Below, piece after piece: positions 1-12,125 of a stretch of 64,000 nucleotides of DNA. Position 1 is the stretch's first letter. The number at the start of each line of letters is the position of its first letter. The stretch is from Poa pratensis (Eukaryota > Streptophyta > Magnoliopsida > Poales > Poaceae). The stretch spans positions 30,829,723 to 30,893,722 of the forward strand of contig CAMZMU010000027.1 of the NCBI GenBank assembly GCA_947311845.1, given 5' to 3'. The position numbers were made by a program, and so were the translations under genes. The notes beneath the pieces are model-generated. The model had not been told where the DNA came from. It ran no database searches and saw only the letters and a program-made list of their open reading frames with translations.

Positions 1-12
1 TATTGGCCGACA

Positions 13-1011
13 ATGATCAATGACTGCTTCAGATACTACAAGGGATGCGAAGCCTGCCAGAAGTTTGGAGATATTCAATTGGTGCCAGCTTCAAATCTTA
101 ATCCAATTATAAAACCGTGGCCTTTTCGGGGTTGGGCGCTTGACTTTGTTGGCATGATCCATCCGCCTTCATCCAAGGGGCATCGGTTCGTGTTGGTTGC
201 CACTGATTATTTCACCAAGTGGTCTGAAGCAATACCTCTCAGGAACATGACCCACATGGAGGTGATTCAGTTTATTACAGAGCATATTGTCCATCGATTC
301 GGCATTCCGCAGACTCTTACCACAGATCAAGGTACTTCCTTCATGGCTAAGGAGGTGAAGCAATTTGCCGAATCACTTGGAATCAAGATGCTGAGTTCAT
401 CTCCCTACTATGCACAAGCCAACGGACAAGCTGAGTCAAGCAATAAAATCTTGGTCAAATTGATCAAGAAGAAGGTACAAGATCATCCAAGGAGATGGCA
501 CGAGGTACTGTCCGAAGCATTGTGGGCTCACAGAATCTCAAGGCATGGAGCAACTAAGACAACCCCTTTTGAGTTGGTGTATGGGCAAGAAGCCGTTCTA
601 CCAGTAGAAGTGAATCTGGCTGCCTTGAGGTTTGCCAAGCAAAATGACTTGTCGGCTGAAGACTACTGCAGCTTGATGATGGACAATATTGATGAAGTAG
701 CCGACAAGCGTGTTATTGACTTGAGAGAAATCGAGAAGGAAAAGTTGCGGGTGGCAAAAAGTTACAATAAGAAGGTCCGGCTGAAAGACTTTCAAATTGG
801 CGACTTGGTCAGGAAAGTTATATTGCCAGTTGGCTCCAGAAGCCGGAAATTTGGCAAATGGTCCCCAAGTTGGGAAGGGCCGCTGCGAGTCGTGAGAATA
901 GTGCCCGGCAATTCTTATCTGGTGGAGACATTGAAAAGCGGTATGTTGCCTAGAGCTATCAATGGGAAATACCTGAAGAAGTTCCACCCGAGCGTGTGGC
1001 AGACTGCATGA
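13..1011 (+). CDS. Gypsy pol: integrase C-terminal part (5' truncated by window)
   Basis: This is the C-terminal part of a retrotransposon polyprotein, the integrase that joins cDNA to chromosomal DNA. The N-terminal CEAC segment is the end of the HHCC zinc finger. The catalytic core follows, with the first Asp in ALDFVGM (residue about 44), the second in TTDQGTSF (about 105) and the Glu in NGQAESSN (about 141), the expected D,D-35-E spacing. The C-terminal part (about residues 255-330) has the IGDLV and WEGPLRV motifs of Gypsy integrase tails. The frame is open to its stop with no break. Protease, RT and RNase H would lie to the left of the window. The Met at 13 is only the first in view, not a true start. 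Confidence 0.85.
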   Translation: MINDCFRYYKGCEACQKFGDIQLVPASNLNPIIKPWPFRGWALDFVGMIHPPSSKGHRFVLVATDYFTKWSEAIPLRNMTHMEVIQFITEHIVHRFGIPQTLTTDQGTSFMAKEVKQFAESLGIKMLSSSPYYAQANGQAESSNKILVKLIKKKVQDHPRRWHEVLSEALWAHRISRHGATKTTPFELVYGQEAVLPVEVNLAALRFAKQNDLSAEDYCSLMMDNIDEVADKRVIDLREIEKEKLRVAKSYNKKVRLKDFQIGDLVRKVILPVGSRSRKFGKWSPSWEGPLRVVRIVPGNSYLVETLKSGMLPRAINGKYLKKFHPSVWQTA

Positions 1012-1144
1012 GTTGCACGTATGGCCGATATACATATATCGCCCTTAGCATATGGTCGATGAGCTTAAGCATCGCCCTTGGACAAAAACTTCTACATTGT
1101 ATATTTTCTAGTACGCAAGCTCTACTAGAAAACAGGGGGGCATA

Positions 1145-2242
1145 TGTTAGCACCCGTTTTTGGCAGATTCTCAGTTTCAGGTTCAAGGAGGATTTGGCGG
1201 CTTAAAGAAGGCGGCGAAGAAGGCTAAAATGGTGGACTGGGAAACTTTCCAGGAAAAGACGGCCAGAAGAAGGCAACCAATAGTCCGGCAACTGGAACTA
1301 GGCGGAAGCTGGATTCGAGAGTACAAAGTTGCCTGAAGACCGAGCACGCTAAGTCAAAGGAAAGCAATAAAGGCGGCAAAAGAAGCCGACGTTGTCCAAA
1401 CGAGCCGGCAGGAGAGAAGCCAACTTTGTCAAAACAAGCCGGCAGAAAGACAACTTTACACCGATCAAGACAGCAAAAGACAACTTTTTCAAGCCAAATA
1501 AAGATTGAAAACATCAACTCTTCAAGTCAAATAAAGGCGGAAAAAGACAACTTTGAAGGTCAAGATCAAGGCGGAAAAGGCGAAGACAACTTTCCAAGAT
1601 CAAGGCGGGAAGATAGAAGGCAACTTTCTAAAAGAAGCCGGACGGGTACTGAAGTCCGGGTCTGATACGAAGCCGATCAAGATATCTCATCTCTAAGAAA
1701 GAAGGCAAGTTTGAAGCCAATATGGAAGGCAAAAGGCAGCTTTCCAAAGTTGCCAGCAAGTTTGAAGACAACGTTGCCGGCCAAGAAGTTGCCTAGTTTA
1801 GAGATGGATTCGACTTAGACTAAGATTTGTAAACCTTGTAGAAGTCCAATACTTGTACGGGAAGTACAACCGCCTCATATATATGTGAGAGGTGATGGCC
1901 GATTGAAATTAAGCAAACAATCGACAACCTATCAATACAACCTACTTTTTACCCTCAAACCCTTGTTCATACTTCTGTTGTTCGACGACTTCGCGTAAAT
2001 TTCACCGGATATCGAAAACCGAGCTAAGAGCGGCCAAGTCCGGCTTAGTTCAGCCAATCGTTGCCGGCTTCCTCTGACGGGGCTCGTCCCGAGGGGCTGG
2101 GGCGTCTGGTCTAAAAAGCGTCTGCTTGCTGTCTTGCGTATCGCGCTGGAAGCAGGCCTCCCGTGGGGCGAGTTGCGGAGTATCTCCCCCGACACCGCGG
2201 GTACACGAGGACGTGTTCGTGTGACGCGTTTCGAGCGCAACA
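1145..2242 (+). repeat. Putative 3' LTR of the left Gypsy element
   Basis: It begins TGTTAGCACCC just after the polypurine tract. Positions about 1190-1790 are purine-rich with degenerate short repeats of the type aagaagccggcaa / aaagacaacttt. A TATA-like stretch (catatatatgtgag) sits near 1874-1886. The right boundary at CA 2242 is tentative; the sequence after it (tatag) would be one copy of a target duplication that cannot be checked here. Confidence 0.6.
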
Positions 2243-3064
2243 TATAGCTCAAGCTACATTAGCACTTTCCGGTCTGATAAGGGAGTATACTTCACACTAA
2301 CTAAAAGTCTGATGAATATTTTCTTGACATACAAAAAACAACTCGAGCAAAAAATCAAGCCTGATGAATACATTCTTGAGATACAGAAAAAGAAATTGAG
2401 AACAAACAAAACTATTGCCAGACTTGGTCCATAAAACAGCTTTTCATTATTACAAAGTTAAAGAATAAACTTCGACACCCCTTTCCATTCCAATGAGAGA
2501 CTCTTATTCAGCTATGAGTTTCTTCCTCTAAGGCTATGGTTTCCCTCTTTCTACACAGTTTGGGCTTCTACGACCTGAACACCCCTATCTCTTCTGTCAA
2601 GTATACAAACTGCAACGAGCAAAAAACAAATCTTCTATAGAGCGGTATCAAACTTACTAGAGACCGTGTTTCTACACCCTTGTTAACAGACGCATCAGTC
2701 CTTCTCTATTCAGTACTCCGATCCTCTTGTGCGAGTAATTTTCTGTCCCAAGGGTTGCATTTGATATGCATTTTTTGGTTTCATCCTACATAGCAGGGCC
2801 CATCTCGTCCGCCACCTTACAAGGCCTTCTGCTGCTCAACTGTCATGCTTCATCAGCATTGACACCAACTCCTACAAGACAGGGGACAAAACCAATTATG
2901 CAAATGCGTGATGATAAATACATCTAACAGAGTAAAGGGCGAAGATTTGGTAAAACCAACTGAACTGTGTCCTAAAAATGCATTCCAGTTTCTCAATGCT
3001 CATGTGTTAAATGAGGAGTGCAGTGTTAAAGATATTTATGGTACCGTACCTGCAAGTTGAAGGA
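2243..3064. other. Non-coding spacer / probable 3' flank of the MYB3R gene
   Basis: No supported coding exon is present. The part nearest 3064 is probably 3' untranslated sequence of the minus-strand MYB3R gene, because the MYB stop codon lies at 3065. A short repeat is visible: 'gtctgatgaatattttcttgacatac' near 2309 resembles 'gcctgatgaatacattcttgagatac' near 2358, a local duplication of about 50 bases. No poly(A) signal is assigned with confidence. Confidence 0.5.
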
Positions 3065-6000
3065 TTAGGTTACATCCAGATTGGTTGTATACGCCATGTT
3101 CTTGGTTAAAGTTTCCAGCTGGATAACATGTCCATTATGTTCCTTTTCCTTCATTACTGGGGCTTCACTGAATGTGTCTGTGCTTTGAGAATTCTGGCAA
3201 GGTGAGTTCAGAACCTCGGAACCACAAGTACCCAATCCATCTGATGAAAAATCCAGCTGTTTCTCAACTGCTTTTGTTACGGCCATTCTTTTTGACCTTA
3301 TCCGGTATGGAGGTGAAACATCAAAGCCCCTTACAGCGCTTGCTAGCACATCAAGAGAACCCGTGACAGAAAGGATGCAGTTTTAAACGACTCGGGGGTA
3401 TCTGCAGTAGGTCGCTTCCCAGCAGGGGTGTAAAAGCTATCAGTGTTCAGTTCATCAAGCTTGAAGTCACTGGCAGGTGTTGATCTATCCCGTTTTCTTC
3501 TTAATATCGAAGGAGTACCTGGAAAGCTGTCAGCGGCACTCTTCAATATTGAATCAACATTACACTGGCTTGACATTGTCCACTTAGTTGGAGTACTACA
3601 TCCACTGGGGGACAGTACCCCACCCCTGCAATGTTCAGATGTCTGATGCACGATATGTTTAGAAAAGAGCGAGGAGCTCGCAGGGGCGACATCTTCCATG
3701 TTAGGAATCTGGTAACAAAGGGACCAAGGCTAGACTGCGCCCCATTCTTCAGAGATGATTCTTCACCTTTCGCGGGTGCAGCTTCTAGCTGAGTGATCCC
3801 GCCACCAAAGGTATCAAGAGTGCAATCAATTTCCAAGCTCTTGTCACGAACAGAATCACTTTCCACACCTTGTACCACTGATGAACCATCAACCACTGAT
3901 GACACTTCATATGAAGTAAGTGGCTGTGCAGTGGGTAAGATAGAAAGAGATAGGAATCCTGAGCAGTCCTTGGCATGTTCCAGCTTATATGCCTGTGGTA
4001 GTGGGCTAAAACTAGACCGATGAGCTCTTTCAGGTAGGTCCTTTGAAGTGATGCCCGGCACTTTGTTCAAATCAAGATGGGCCTCAGAAGCCACCAGCTT
4101 CTGTTTATCCTTGAAGTCATCATGACCAAGTAGTCTCGGAATTGCCAGAATACTTCTTGTGCTATAGACATCTAACTTCTTTCTCAAAGAACTATTCCAG
4201 TGATTCTTTATAGAATTATCAGTCCTGGGAAGAGCAAAATACAATTAGCAAGAATTCAAAATCTTGTGAAATGAACAGGAAAAATAAAGGTGTACAGATG
4301 CAAACAGAAAACAGGACTCATACTTATGAGTAAACAACCAAGAGTTGACGACCATGAAAAAAATATGAACAGTTACAACAGAAATTCGAAACCAAGGCAA
4401 CTAAATCACAGTGTTGCTACAGAATAATGAACATTCAGCTAGAGAAGCCTTGGAGATGATTTTTACAGCATTCAATTATTTATTCAGATCTGGTAGATCC
4501 ACTGTATTCCATTATGATAATCTTGTAACTGCAATTATTTTTACGAAACAACAGTAGAAGGTCCTCGCCGCACATAATTAACAATAGAGGTGTGTGAGTG
4601 GTGGCAAGTGGGGGTCCGTTTACATTGTGTATCTTACTATCTTTATTTAAGAGAAAATCTAATGGTTCCACGGCATAGCAGGTCTAGTACTACAAAGGGG
4701 TCATTGAAAAAGTTAAGCAGTGAAATAGCAACTCAATGCCATTTCAACATCACACTGCTGGGTTTACATAGAAAATTCCAACAGGGTGTAAGCTGTTTAG
4801 CAGTACCTTCCAGGAAGGACTTTTGCTATTTCTGCCCATTTATTCCCAAATACCCGATGGGCATTAACCAGTGCATGTTCCTCCTCAGCAGTCCAAGCAT
4901 CTTTCCGTATGTCTGGATTCAGATGATTGTGCCACCTAAGATCATATGAATTCAAAATCAGCTCCATGTTTTGTACTCAACTGTGATAAGCTTACACAAT
5001 TAAACCCACTAGTAAAACAATTCTACATGATTGACAGTTTGAAAGGCAGGAGACTGAAGATGGGTACTTATGCCTATTAACCCAATTAGTTGTTGCAATT
5101 CTTTATGTATTAGCAAACCTTCCCTCGTCAGTCTTGCATGATGGGGGAAAATGCAATCCGGCAAACCATAAGTATAAAACAATCAAAAGAATACCTCTCT
5201 CGACATTGCTTGCCTATACGTCCAGGTAGTGACCTTGCTATGACAGACCATTTTGTTGGTCCATACGTGTTAACAAGATCAATAATTTTGTCATCTTCCT
5301 GTAGAAGAAAGCCGTCATAACATTTGTAAGATGAGCATGCAAAAAAAAAATGTCGAGCAAAGTAAGGAGTGCAGTGTCAAACCTCTTGAGTCCAAGGACC
5401 TTTGATAAGTTCAGGATTCAGAACCTTCTGCCATCGATGTAAACATTGTACCTCTGTCCTATCCGGAAAGGATTCAGCTGCATAGATAGATACCGGTAGC
5501 TTCTGTGAGTTCACAATACTTGTATGTAATGAAGTACGTCAAAAGAAGTATGGCATTTCTATAACTAACTAAAATGTTGGATGTGCATTCATAAGGTCAC
5601 ACATCCTACCCCCAGTGATAAGGCCATGCTTCAGTATTAAACAACTATCCAACCACAAGAGCACCAGTAACTACTTTCAATTTCTGCTCAACCCTTTTTC
5701 CTGATATGATATTGGCAAAATAAAATCTATATATAGCATGAAGCTGGGCCGGATGCCAGTGGAATAAATCATTAGCAATATCCTAAATGCATTTAAAGAT
5801 ACGGTTTTTAACAGATTCAGCTTCATCATGAACTTATCATGAACCTTCTTCACTGGTAGGTTCAGTGTGGGTCTTTTGAGTTATTCTACAGGAAGAACAA
5901 CGTGTAACGTTCTAACATATACCACATTCTCTCAACATCTGCAGTTCCGCATTCACATTTTACTTCACGTGCTTCCTGAATCTTATATTCAATTCCATGT

Positions 6001-8263
6001 TCGGTAGTGGCATTCAAGACTTAAGATTAGTACAACATCCTACCACAAATGGCAGAAAAGATAAGTAGCAGTTAACGAATGCAACGACAACTGAGATGTG
6101 AGTTGGTACAGTGAAAGAGGCAAACCTATTTTTTTCCAGCTTCTGCCCTTGTAATCCTGAACTGCCTTCCGCAATGTTTCATCCTGTTGCCATTGTGATG
6201 TCAATTAGCACCAATCCGGATGTGTAGTACAGCCAAACAGTGAAATTACTTTTCAAATAGAAAGAAAGGAGAGATTTCTTGTGATAATACTCCCTCAGTC
6301 CCTAAATATAGATGTTCTGGCAGTTTAAAAACTGATAATACTTCTTACAAGAATGACAAACAAGAAAAAATTACAGAGGATGATATAATAGCTGAATTTG
6401 TTCATATTAGATAGACAAATTATATATACAAACCAAACAAGATGTTTATATTGCACATTGACATATATACACAACACCATGAATATAGGATTGTATTGCA
6501 TGTAATAGACTAGACTTGATAATAGAGGAGGTGAAACAATTACCTCTTGTGGTGTCCAGCCACCCTTAGCTCTTCTTATAGGCCCACTTGTTCGCCTAAT
6601 ATAAGGAAGTTTTTTGTCAGAAAAATTTAGGTGAAATGTTGTCATCTCAAGGCATTAAGGAAGACCATACTACTCCCAGAAGATGGTTATCAAGCACCAT
6701 ATGCAAATATACACTATCACATACGATGACAAAAAAAACTTTAGGTGTTACAGAAGAGGACTACACATAGAATTATTATATGTGAGCACCTGAAAGAGAG
6801 ACACTAACTAACACATTACTAGTCCTGCCATGTGAATCGCCCCGTGGAGCCTTCTATCATCAGAATATTTCAAGTATTTTTAATTCTCATAAATAATATG
6901 CTAAACTGAATTCCCCTTAGATGAACACACACGTCCTATCCAGAACTTCAAGATGACATAGTCTGCATATTCTGAGTGAGGAACGCCCAATAAAGTCTGG
7001 CATATGCTGCAGCTACTAAAGAACATACAGCATCAGGCAGACACATTTCACTCAAGAAAAGATTGTTGACAACCATTCTTAATGAATGAGTGATCCTAGG
7101 CAGCATTTTAGTGAGTATGAGGTAATAAGTCACCACAAACATCACAAATGAATCACAACAGCTACGAACAAGCGCCATTAAATCCATACCAAAAGCTAGG
7201 AAGATGTATAGCATTTCCCATAAAAGAAGACTGCATACTGATGATTGAAACTGTTTCCTGAGGGCATTTCAATCCACAAAGGTTTCAAAAAATTACTTAA
7301 CAATATTAGCACCACATGGATGAAGCATTTCAAAATCGTACAGAAAGATATTGGTGACTGCAACTACTGAAACCATGACCCAGAAAAGCACAACATAAAA
7401 CTCCATCCTTATTATGTTGGAAGGACAGTTTCCAAAGCACAAGTATAGGGCATACTTAAGTTACTAAAACCTCAGCAACCATGACATAACCAAAATAAAC
7501 TTTTCCATCAAATATGACACAGCACCAGGACCATGGTTTAACCAACTTCAACACTAAAAATGGACATCTTCTACAAATTACATCGATTACACAAAGTGGC
7601 AAACTAAACTAAGCCAACCAAATCACAATGACTGAACCCCTAGTAACAAGAGCATGCCCAAAGAGAACATGCTTCAACCTAATTCACCACCATCACATGC
7701 TCAAACCATGCTTGAAATTCTGGGTGCAGACAGCTTGCTGACACAGTAGTTGATGGAAACTATAAGAAGCCAGAATGCCGCAATAACCTAATGGATGCCC
7801 CAAATAACCTACCTTTTTCACCCCAAACAACCACCACACATCTCCTGTGTCATTTATTGCCCAAGCAAGAGAATCCTCGTGAAATTTCGTTCTATAAGAA
7901 TCACAACCAAAGCGCCGATCAAGCCAGGCAATTGCGCCGACAAAACCACAAACCACCACCGAATCCACACAAAGGCCAATTCTCCTCAACCCCTAACGCC
8001 CACCACACCACCACCACAACCCGCCCACGCATCACCCAACGCAGGCAAAGCAAACGGCACCACCGAACCGACCGACCGTCCCAGATCCCTCCGACAAGGA
8101 CCAATCAAGCGAGTAAAAGGCTTCCTTACTTGAGCACGGAGACGGAGTTGACCGAGCTAGACGCGGGCGGCGGCGACGTCCGCGCGACATAGCCGCTCCC
8201 CTCCTCCGACGCCGACGAGCTCGACGCCGCCCGGTTCTCCACGCAGCCCTCCGCGTCCGTCAT
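3065..8263 (-). CDS. Three-repeat MYB transcription factor (MYB3R / R1R2R3-MYB), 7 exons, two apparent frameshifts
   Basis: Plant MYB3R proteins are nuclear DNA-binding factors that recognise MSA elements in G2/M cell-cycle genes. Exons read 8263-8130, 6595-6544, 6183-6126, 5477-5383, 5298-5195, 4935-4807 and 4224-3065, all with GT-AG borders and matching phases. Exons 2-7 encode R1 (KGGWTPQED to HRWQKVLNP), R2 (IKGPWTQEED to RERWHNHLNP) and R3 (RKDAWTAEEE to IKNHWNSSLRKKLD), each with spaced Trp residues. The start is the ATG at 8263 (MTDAEGCVEN), giving a Ser-rich N-terminus. The long last exon carries the conserved C-terminal blocks 'ILKSAADSFPGTPSILRR' and 'SPPYRIRSKRMAV'. These blocks lie in three successive frames, with changes near 3735-3760 and 3362-3375. 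The first might be a short intron; the second leaves no room for one. DNA-binding repeats are intact. Orthology to a named rice or wheat MYB3R was not tested. Confidence 0.9.
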
Positions 8264-8756
8264 GGCCCCCATCTACCGCCTCATCACCACGGCGAAACCT
8301 AGCGGGGCGAAATCAGATCGAGAAGGCCCCACGGTAACCACCGCGAGCAGATCGAGCGAGAAGCCGCCGGCCTTACGAATCTAGCGCCTCCCAGATCGAG
8401 CGATTGGGGATCGAATCGGGGGCGCGGGCGGATCGATCGGGGGCCGGCCGGAGGTGGCGCGAAGGGAGGGAGCGAGGGAGGGGGCGGTGGCGGGCTCGAA
8501 ACCCTAGGAGGGCGTCCGTTAAAGAGCGGAGCTTTTTCGTTCCCCTTCCTCTTCTTCTCTCTATGGGCGGGCGAGCGGGCGGGCGGCTGCCGTTGGGTGT
8601 CGGGGCAGTTGTTGTTGGAGAGGATTGCTTTCAAAAAACCTCGCCCGTTGAAGGAGGCGACGAGGCGATGCCGGAATTAATTACTGCCCGCGCTTTATCC
8701 GAATCGGTCCCTGGGTTTGTGCTGTATCAGTTACGGAAAAGGGATACATCTAGGGT
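8264..8756 (-). promoter_or_regulatory. GC-rich 5' leader / promoter-proximal region of the MYB3R gene
   Basis: About 490 bases lie between the MYB3R start codon and the retroposed insert. The sequence is strongly GC-rich with CpG and short G/C repeats (gggcgggcgagcgggcgggcgg, about 8564-8585), as is usual around grass gene starts. No convincing TATA box is seen on the minus strand. The transcription start cannot be placed. Confidence 0.5.
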
Positions 8757-9530
8757 TTCCGTTACAGCTTTTTTTTTTTTTTGAAGGGAGTTCGTGATCC
8801 TCAGAGTACAACACACACGCACCACACGAACAGAGGCAAAGAAGAACACACACCCCAGCGACGCCGGGATCCACCACACAGCAAACCTGATTCACCCACC
8901 AGCAGCACGCCGCCGGGGAGGAAGGAGGCAAGCACGCCGCGCTCCGTAGCCAGTAGCCCGAACAACCTTGTTGAGCAGCCGCATAAGCCATCCGGCGCAA
9001 GCACCGCAATCTTGCCGATGAACGAGCTTCGGCTTCGGGCCACCGCCAGCACCACCCTTCTTCCACACGCCCCACCCAGCTCGCCGGCAGAGAGGAGCCA
9101 CCCGCCTGCAAACTCCCACAGAGTTGTCTTCATCCTCGCCGGCCTGAAAAGAGGACGAAGGACAGCAAAAAGCTGCGGGATCGAAAGATCCGCAGCGCCC
9201 AAAAGTCGCCCGCGCCGCGGCGAAGCTCCGGAGAGCGCCACCGCCAGAGAGGAAGCACGACGACCACCACCTAGCCACCGACACCATCGCCGCCTCCCCG
9301 ACGCCGCCGGTGGACCTCTACCACGACCTACACTATATACAGGCCGGGATCCGGGGATCCCCCACCCTCCCGCCGCCGGAGCGGCCGACGGAGGGGAGGA
9401 ATCCCGCGGATCCGCGGCGAGCGAGGTGGCCGGACGGAGGAGCTTCAAAAATCGCCTGTCCCGAACAGTAGTAGGGGAGAGGAGAGCGACCGACAGCTCT
9501 ACTACCTGGCTAGTTCCGTTACAGCTTTTT
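8757..9530 (-). mobile_element. Poly(A) retroposed insert with 17-bp target-site duplication
   Basis: The 17-mer ttccgttacagcttttt occurs at 8757-8773 and again at 9514-9530. Between them, on the minus strand, about 740 bases of GC-rich sequence end in an A-run (T-run 8774-8782 on plus). A long target duplication plus 3' poly(A) is the mark of LINE-mediated retroposition. No RT or known protein family is recognised inside, although frames stay open on both strands because of base composition. It may be a LINE 5' region fragment, a non-autonomous retroelement or a retroposed cellular transcript. It sits about 510 bp upstream of the MYB3R ATG. Confidence 0.75.
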
Positions 9531-9604
9531 GTCGACAGAAACAATTTATATTCGGAAAATATGTAAACTCAGGTGAAAACAACTTGGCCACAAATGCATG
9601 GACC

Positions 9605-9895
9605 TTTTTTTATATATATAAACACAGTACAAACACAGACGCTCACATACACGCACACAATCATCCCTATGAACGCACGCACGCACACCCTACCCTATGA
9701 GCACCTCCGAAATACTGAGCCGGCAGATCGAATCTTGATATTAACGAAGTCACCACGGGTGTCTCGTTGTCGACGGGAACGTCGCCTCCCACTGAAAGAA
9801 TATTCTGACTAAATGCAACACACAGATGTCAAACCTGGGGTTTGAACTCTGGTAGGCTGAGGGTACAACCACCTTACTAACCATCCAACCGCAGG
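9605..9895 (-). mobile_element. tRNA-derived SINE (minus strand)
   Basis: On the minus strand the element starts near 9895 with an A-box-like segment (ggatggttagtaagg, plus 9872-9886) and, about 35 bases on, a B-box-like gagttcaaacccc (about 9838-9849). This is the internal RNA polymerase III promoter layout. A GT-rich body (gtgcgtgcgtgcgttcat, near 9680) and a short A-run (T-run 9605-9611 on plus) follow. No clear flanking duplication was found, so the ends are approximate. Confidence 0.6.
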
Positions 9896-10390
9896 TTGGT
9901 TTGCGGCCTTTTTCTTGTCTGCACATAAATTATCTTGTAATCGTCAAGATATTTATTCATGTGATATGGCCTTCTTGCGTTAGTTGAGGATTGCTCGGAA
10001 GAAAGGAAGGGACAGAAGTGGGAGGAGGGAGTAGACTCGAGTTGATCCACAATAGGCGGCGTAAGTTGTCTGAAAAAGATGTCCAACAAGTAAGAGTGAA
10101 GCAATCAGACTTACATGAGGCACGGCGGTTGTGCGGCAAGACCCCAACCTGACGCGGGTAGCAGTTGGGGGTTTTGTTGTGGAGTTGGGCAGTCCACAAG
10201 AGAAGAAAGAAAAGAAGGTGCAGCGAGACAAAAATTAGGAAGAAGAAAGAAAGACAGGGCATCGAGAAGCAAGGAGCGCGAGCTTTAGAGAAAGCAGGGA
10301 AAAACAATACTTCTTGGAATAGCGTGCGACACCGCATCTTTCTTATCAATCGGTACGAGCTCTGCATTCTCATTAAGAAAAATAACAACA
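9896..10390. other. Intergenic stretch without recognised gene
   Basis: I see no supported exon, RNA or transposon end here. The sequence is purine-rich around 10200-10290. It is bounded on the right by the Helitron 5' end at 10391. Confidence 0.5.
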
Positions 10391-12125
10391 TTACTAACTA
10401 TATTAAAGACGAACGAATCCTCGGTCCTTGACGGTTTTGCGAAAAAGACCCTCACAAAACCAGAAATCAACCCGCAGTCCAATAAAACACGAGACGAAGG
10501 ACCAACTTGCGATTCGCGAAAACAGCAATGGCTTTTTGACAAAACGACCCGCACACCCTCTCCTTCCCCTTCTCTCTCCCGCACGCGCTCGCAGGTCTCC
10601 GCCGCCGGCGTGGCGTATCGTCGCCGTTCTGCGTTTCCCCGGTCAGATCGAAGGTCACCGCGAGCTTTCCCGTCGCGTCCTCCAACTCCTCGCCGAGCTC
10701 GGCGTGCCGACACGGCGCAGACGCGCCGCAATTTTTGGCGGCGTCCTTCTGCTTCCGCCGCCGCGGAACTGCTCGCCGCCGGCGCCTCCGGCCACCAGAT
10801 GCGGCCGCGCCACCACCCGCGTGCGCGCCGCGTCGAGCCGCGCCCGATGCGCCCAGCCGCGCCTCCTGGCTCGCTTGGACGCGGCGGCGCCGTGGTCGAC
10901 GCCGGCGCGGCAGTGCCACCCCGGCCTCCGCTGACGTCAGCGCGATGCCAGCGTGGGGCCAGACTGTCAGTTCTTTTTTTTTACCAAAACGCAGAAAAAA
11001 ATCCAAAGAAAAAAACAGACAGGTGGGCCACCCATCTAGAGAAAAATCCAGAAAAGGAAAAAAATTAACAAAAAACACACACCACAAAAAATGTAAAAAA
11101 AAATATGGCAAAATGGTCAAACAAACAAAAAAAAGCGACCTATTTATGCCACAGAGAAAAAAATATTTTCGAAAGGAAAAAAAAAGGTCTACTTCAACCA
11201 TACCTATATTAACACGACTTTACGGGAAACAAAAAAGCATATTCGAGCACTCCAAATCACATTACAAATTTAAGTGTTCAAATCTCCCGTATGACTTCCA
11301 AACCTAACCATTTGGTAACCGCAAAAACAATTCAAATTTACATATATTCCAAAATTGCAAATTTTTCAAAACATATTTGACCACAAACATCACAAAAAAT
11401 GGTAACAAATTATACCAACATGAAAACATATTTACATATCTCAATTTGGGAAAAAGAGATCAAAAAATTCTACATACACTTGCTCCAATAATATAAAGTT
11501 GAATTGTAAAAAAATAAAAAATACTATGAAATCCAAATGAAAAAATGTGCACTTCCACCCACTGTAGACTTACATTTAAAATTAACAACTTCTGAACATT
11601 TCAAACCGCTTAAAAATTGCAAATCCTCTGAAATATATCAGCGCAGTCACAAAAAAAACCTACTTTTTGCGGGGAACAAAAATGGTGGAACATTTTCAAT
11701 TGGTGAATATTTGAAAATTCGAAACTACTAAATATTTAAATATTCGAGCAAACATATAACAAAAAAATGCACAAACAAAACAAATGTAGGCTATCGAACC
11801 TAAAAACAAAAAAAACAAAAAAAAATCAAAAGCAAACATCGAAAAATTACTGTCCCTAAATATAGCCACTGCAACAATACAAGAAATATATCAAAACAAA
11901 TAGAAAAATACATTCATACTACTTACGGTACAAATAACACATTGAGTATGAAACTTTTAATGTGACTAATATATCAACATGCACACAAAAATATGTTCAC
12001 TACTTATGTCATCAATTTGCTAGATGTTTGCAACTCACACCTTTACGACATTCCACAAAATATATATTTCGCATATTTCTTTTGCGCTCAAATAAAATCC
12101 ACAGAAATAATTTGTGTAGTATCAT

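Larger units (their letters stand above)
1..2242 (+). mobile_element. 3' portion of a Ty3/Gypsy LTR retrotransposon
   Basis: The window opens inside a Gypsy element. It shows the integrase end of pol, a polypurine tract (aaaacagggggg, 1129-1140) and, four bases on, a putative 3' LTR opening with TGTTAG at 1145. The LTR end is set at the CA near 2242 (gcgcaaca) but this is uncertain because no second LTR is in view. The 5' part lies outside the window. Confidence 0.8.

Noticed and set aside
6282..6330. Stowaway-like end (ctccctcagtccctaaatata) in a MYB3R intron
   Set aside because: I could not find the matching inverted end and TA within a few hundred bases, so no element is called.
7791..8192. 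Long open frames (Pro/His/Thr-rich) on the plus strand
   Set aside because: They overlap MYB3R intron 1 and antisense of exon 1; composition is low-complexity and no family is recognisable.
8781..9566. Open frames of 247 and 261 codons on both strands
   Set aside because: They cross the ends of the retroposed insert and its target duplication, lack motifs, and are explained by GC-rich composition.
10428..11307. Overlapping Arg/Ala-rich and Lys-rich frames in the Helitron
   Set aside because: GC-rich and A-rich composition bias; frames on both strands are equally open. No captured gene could be recognised.
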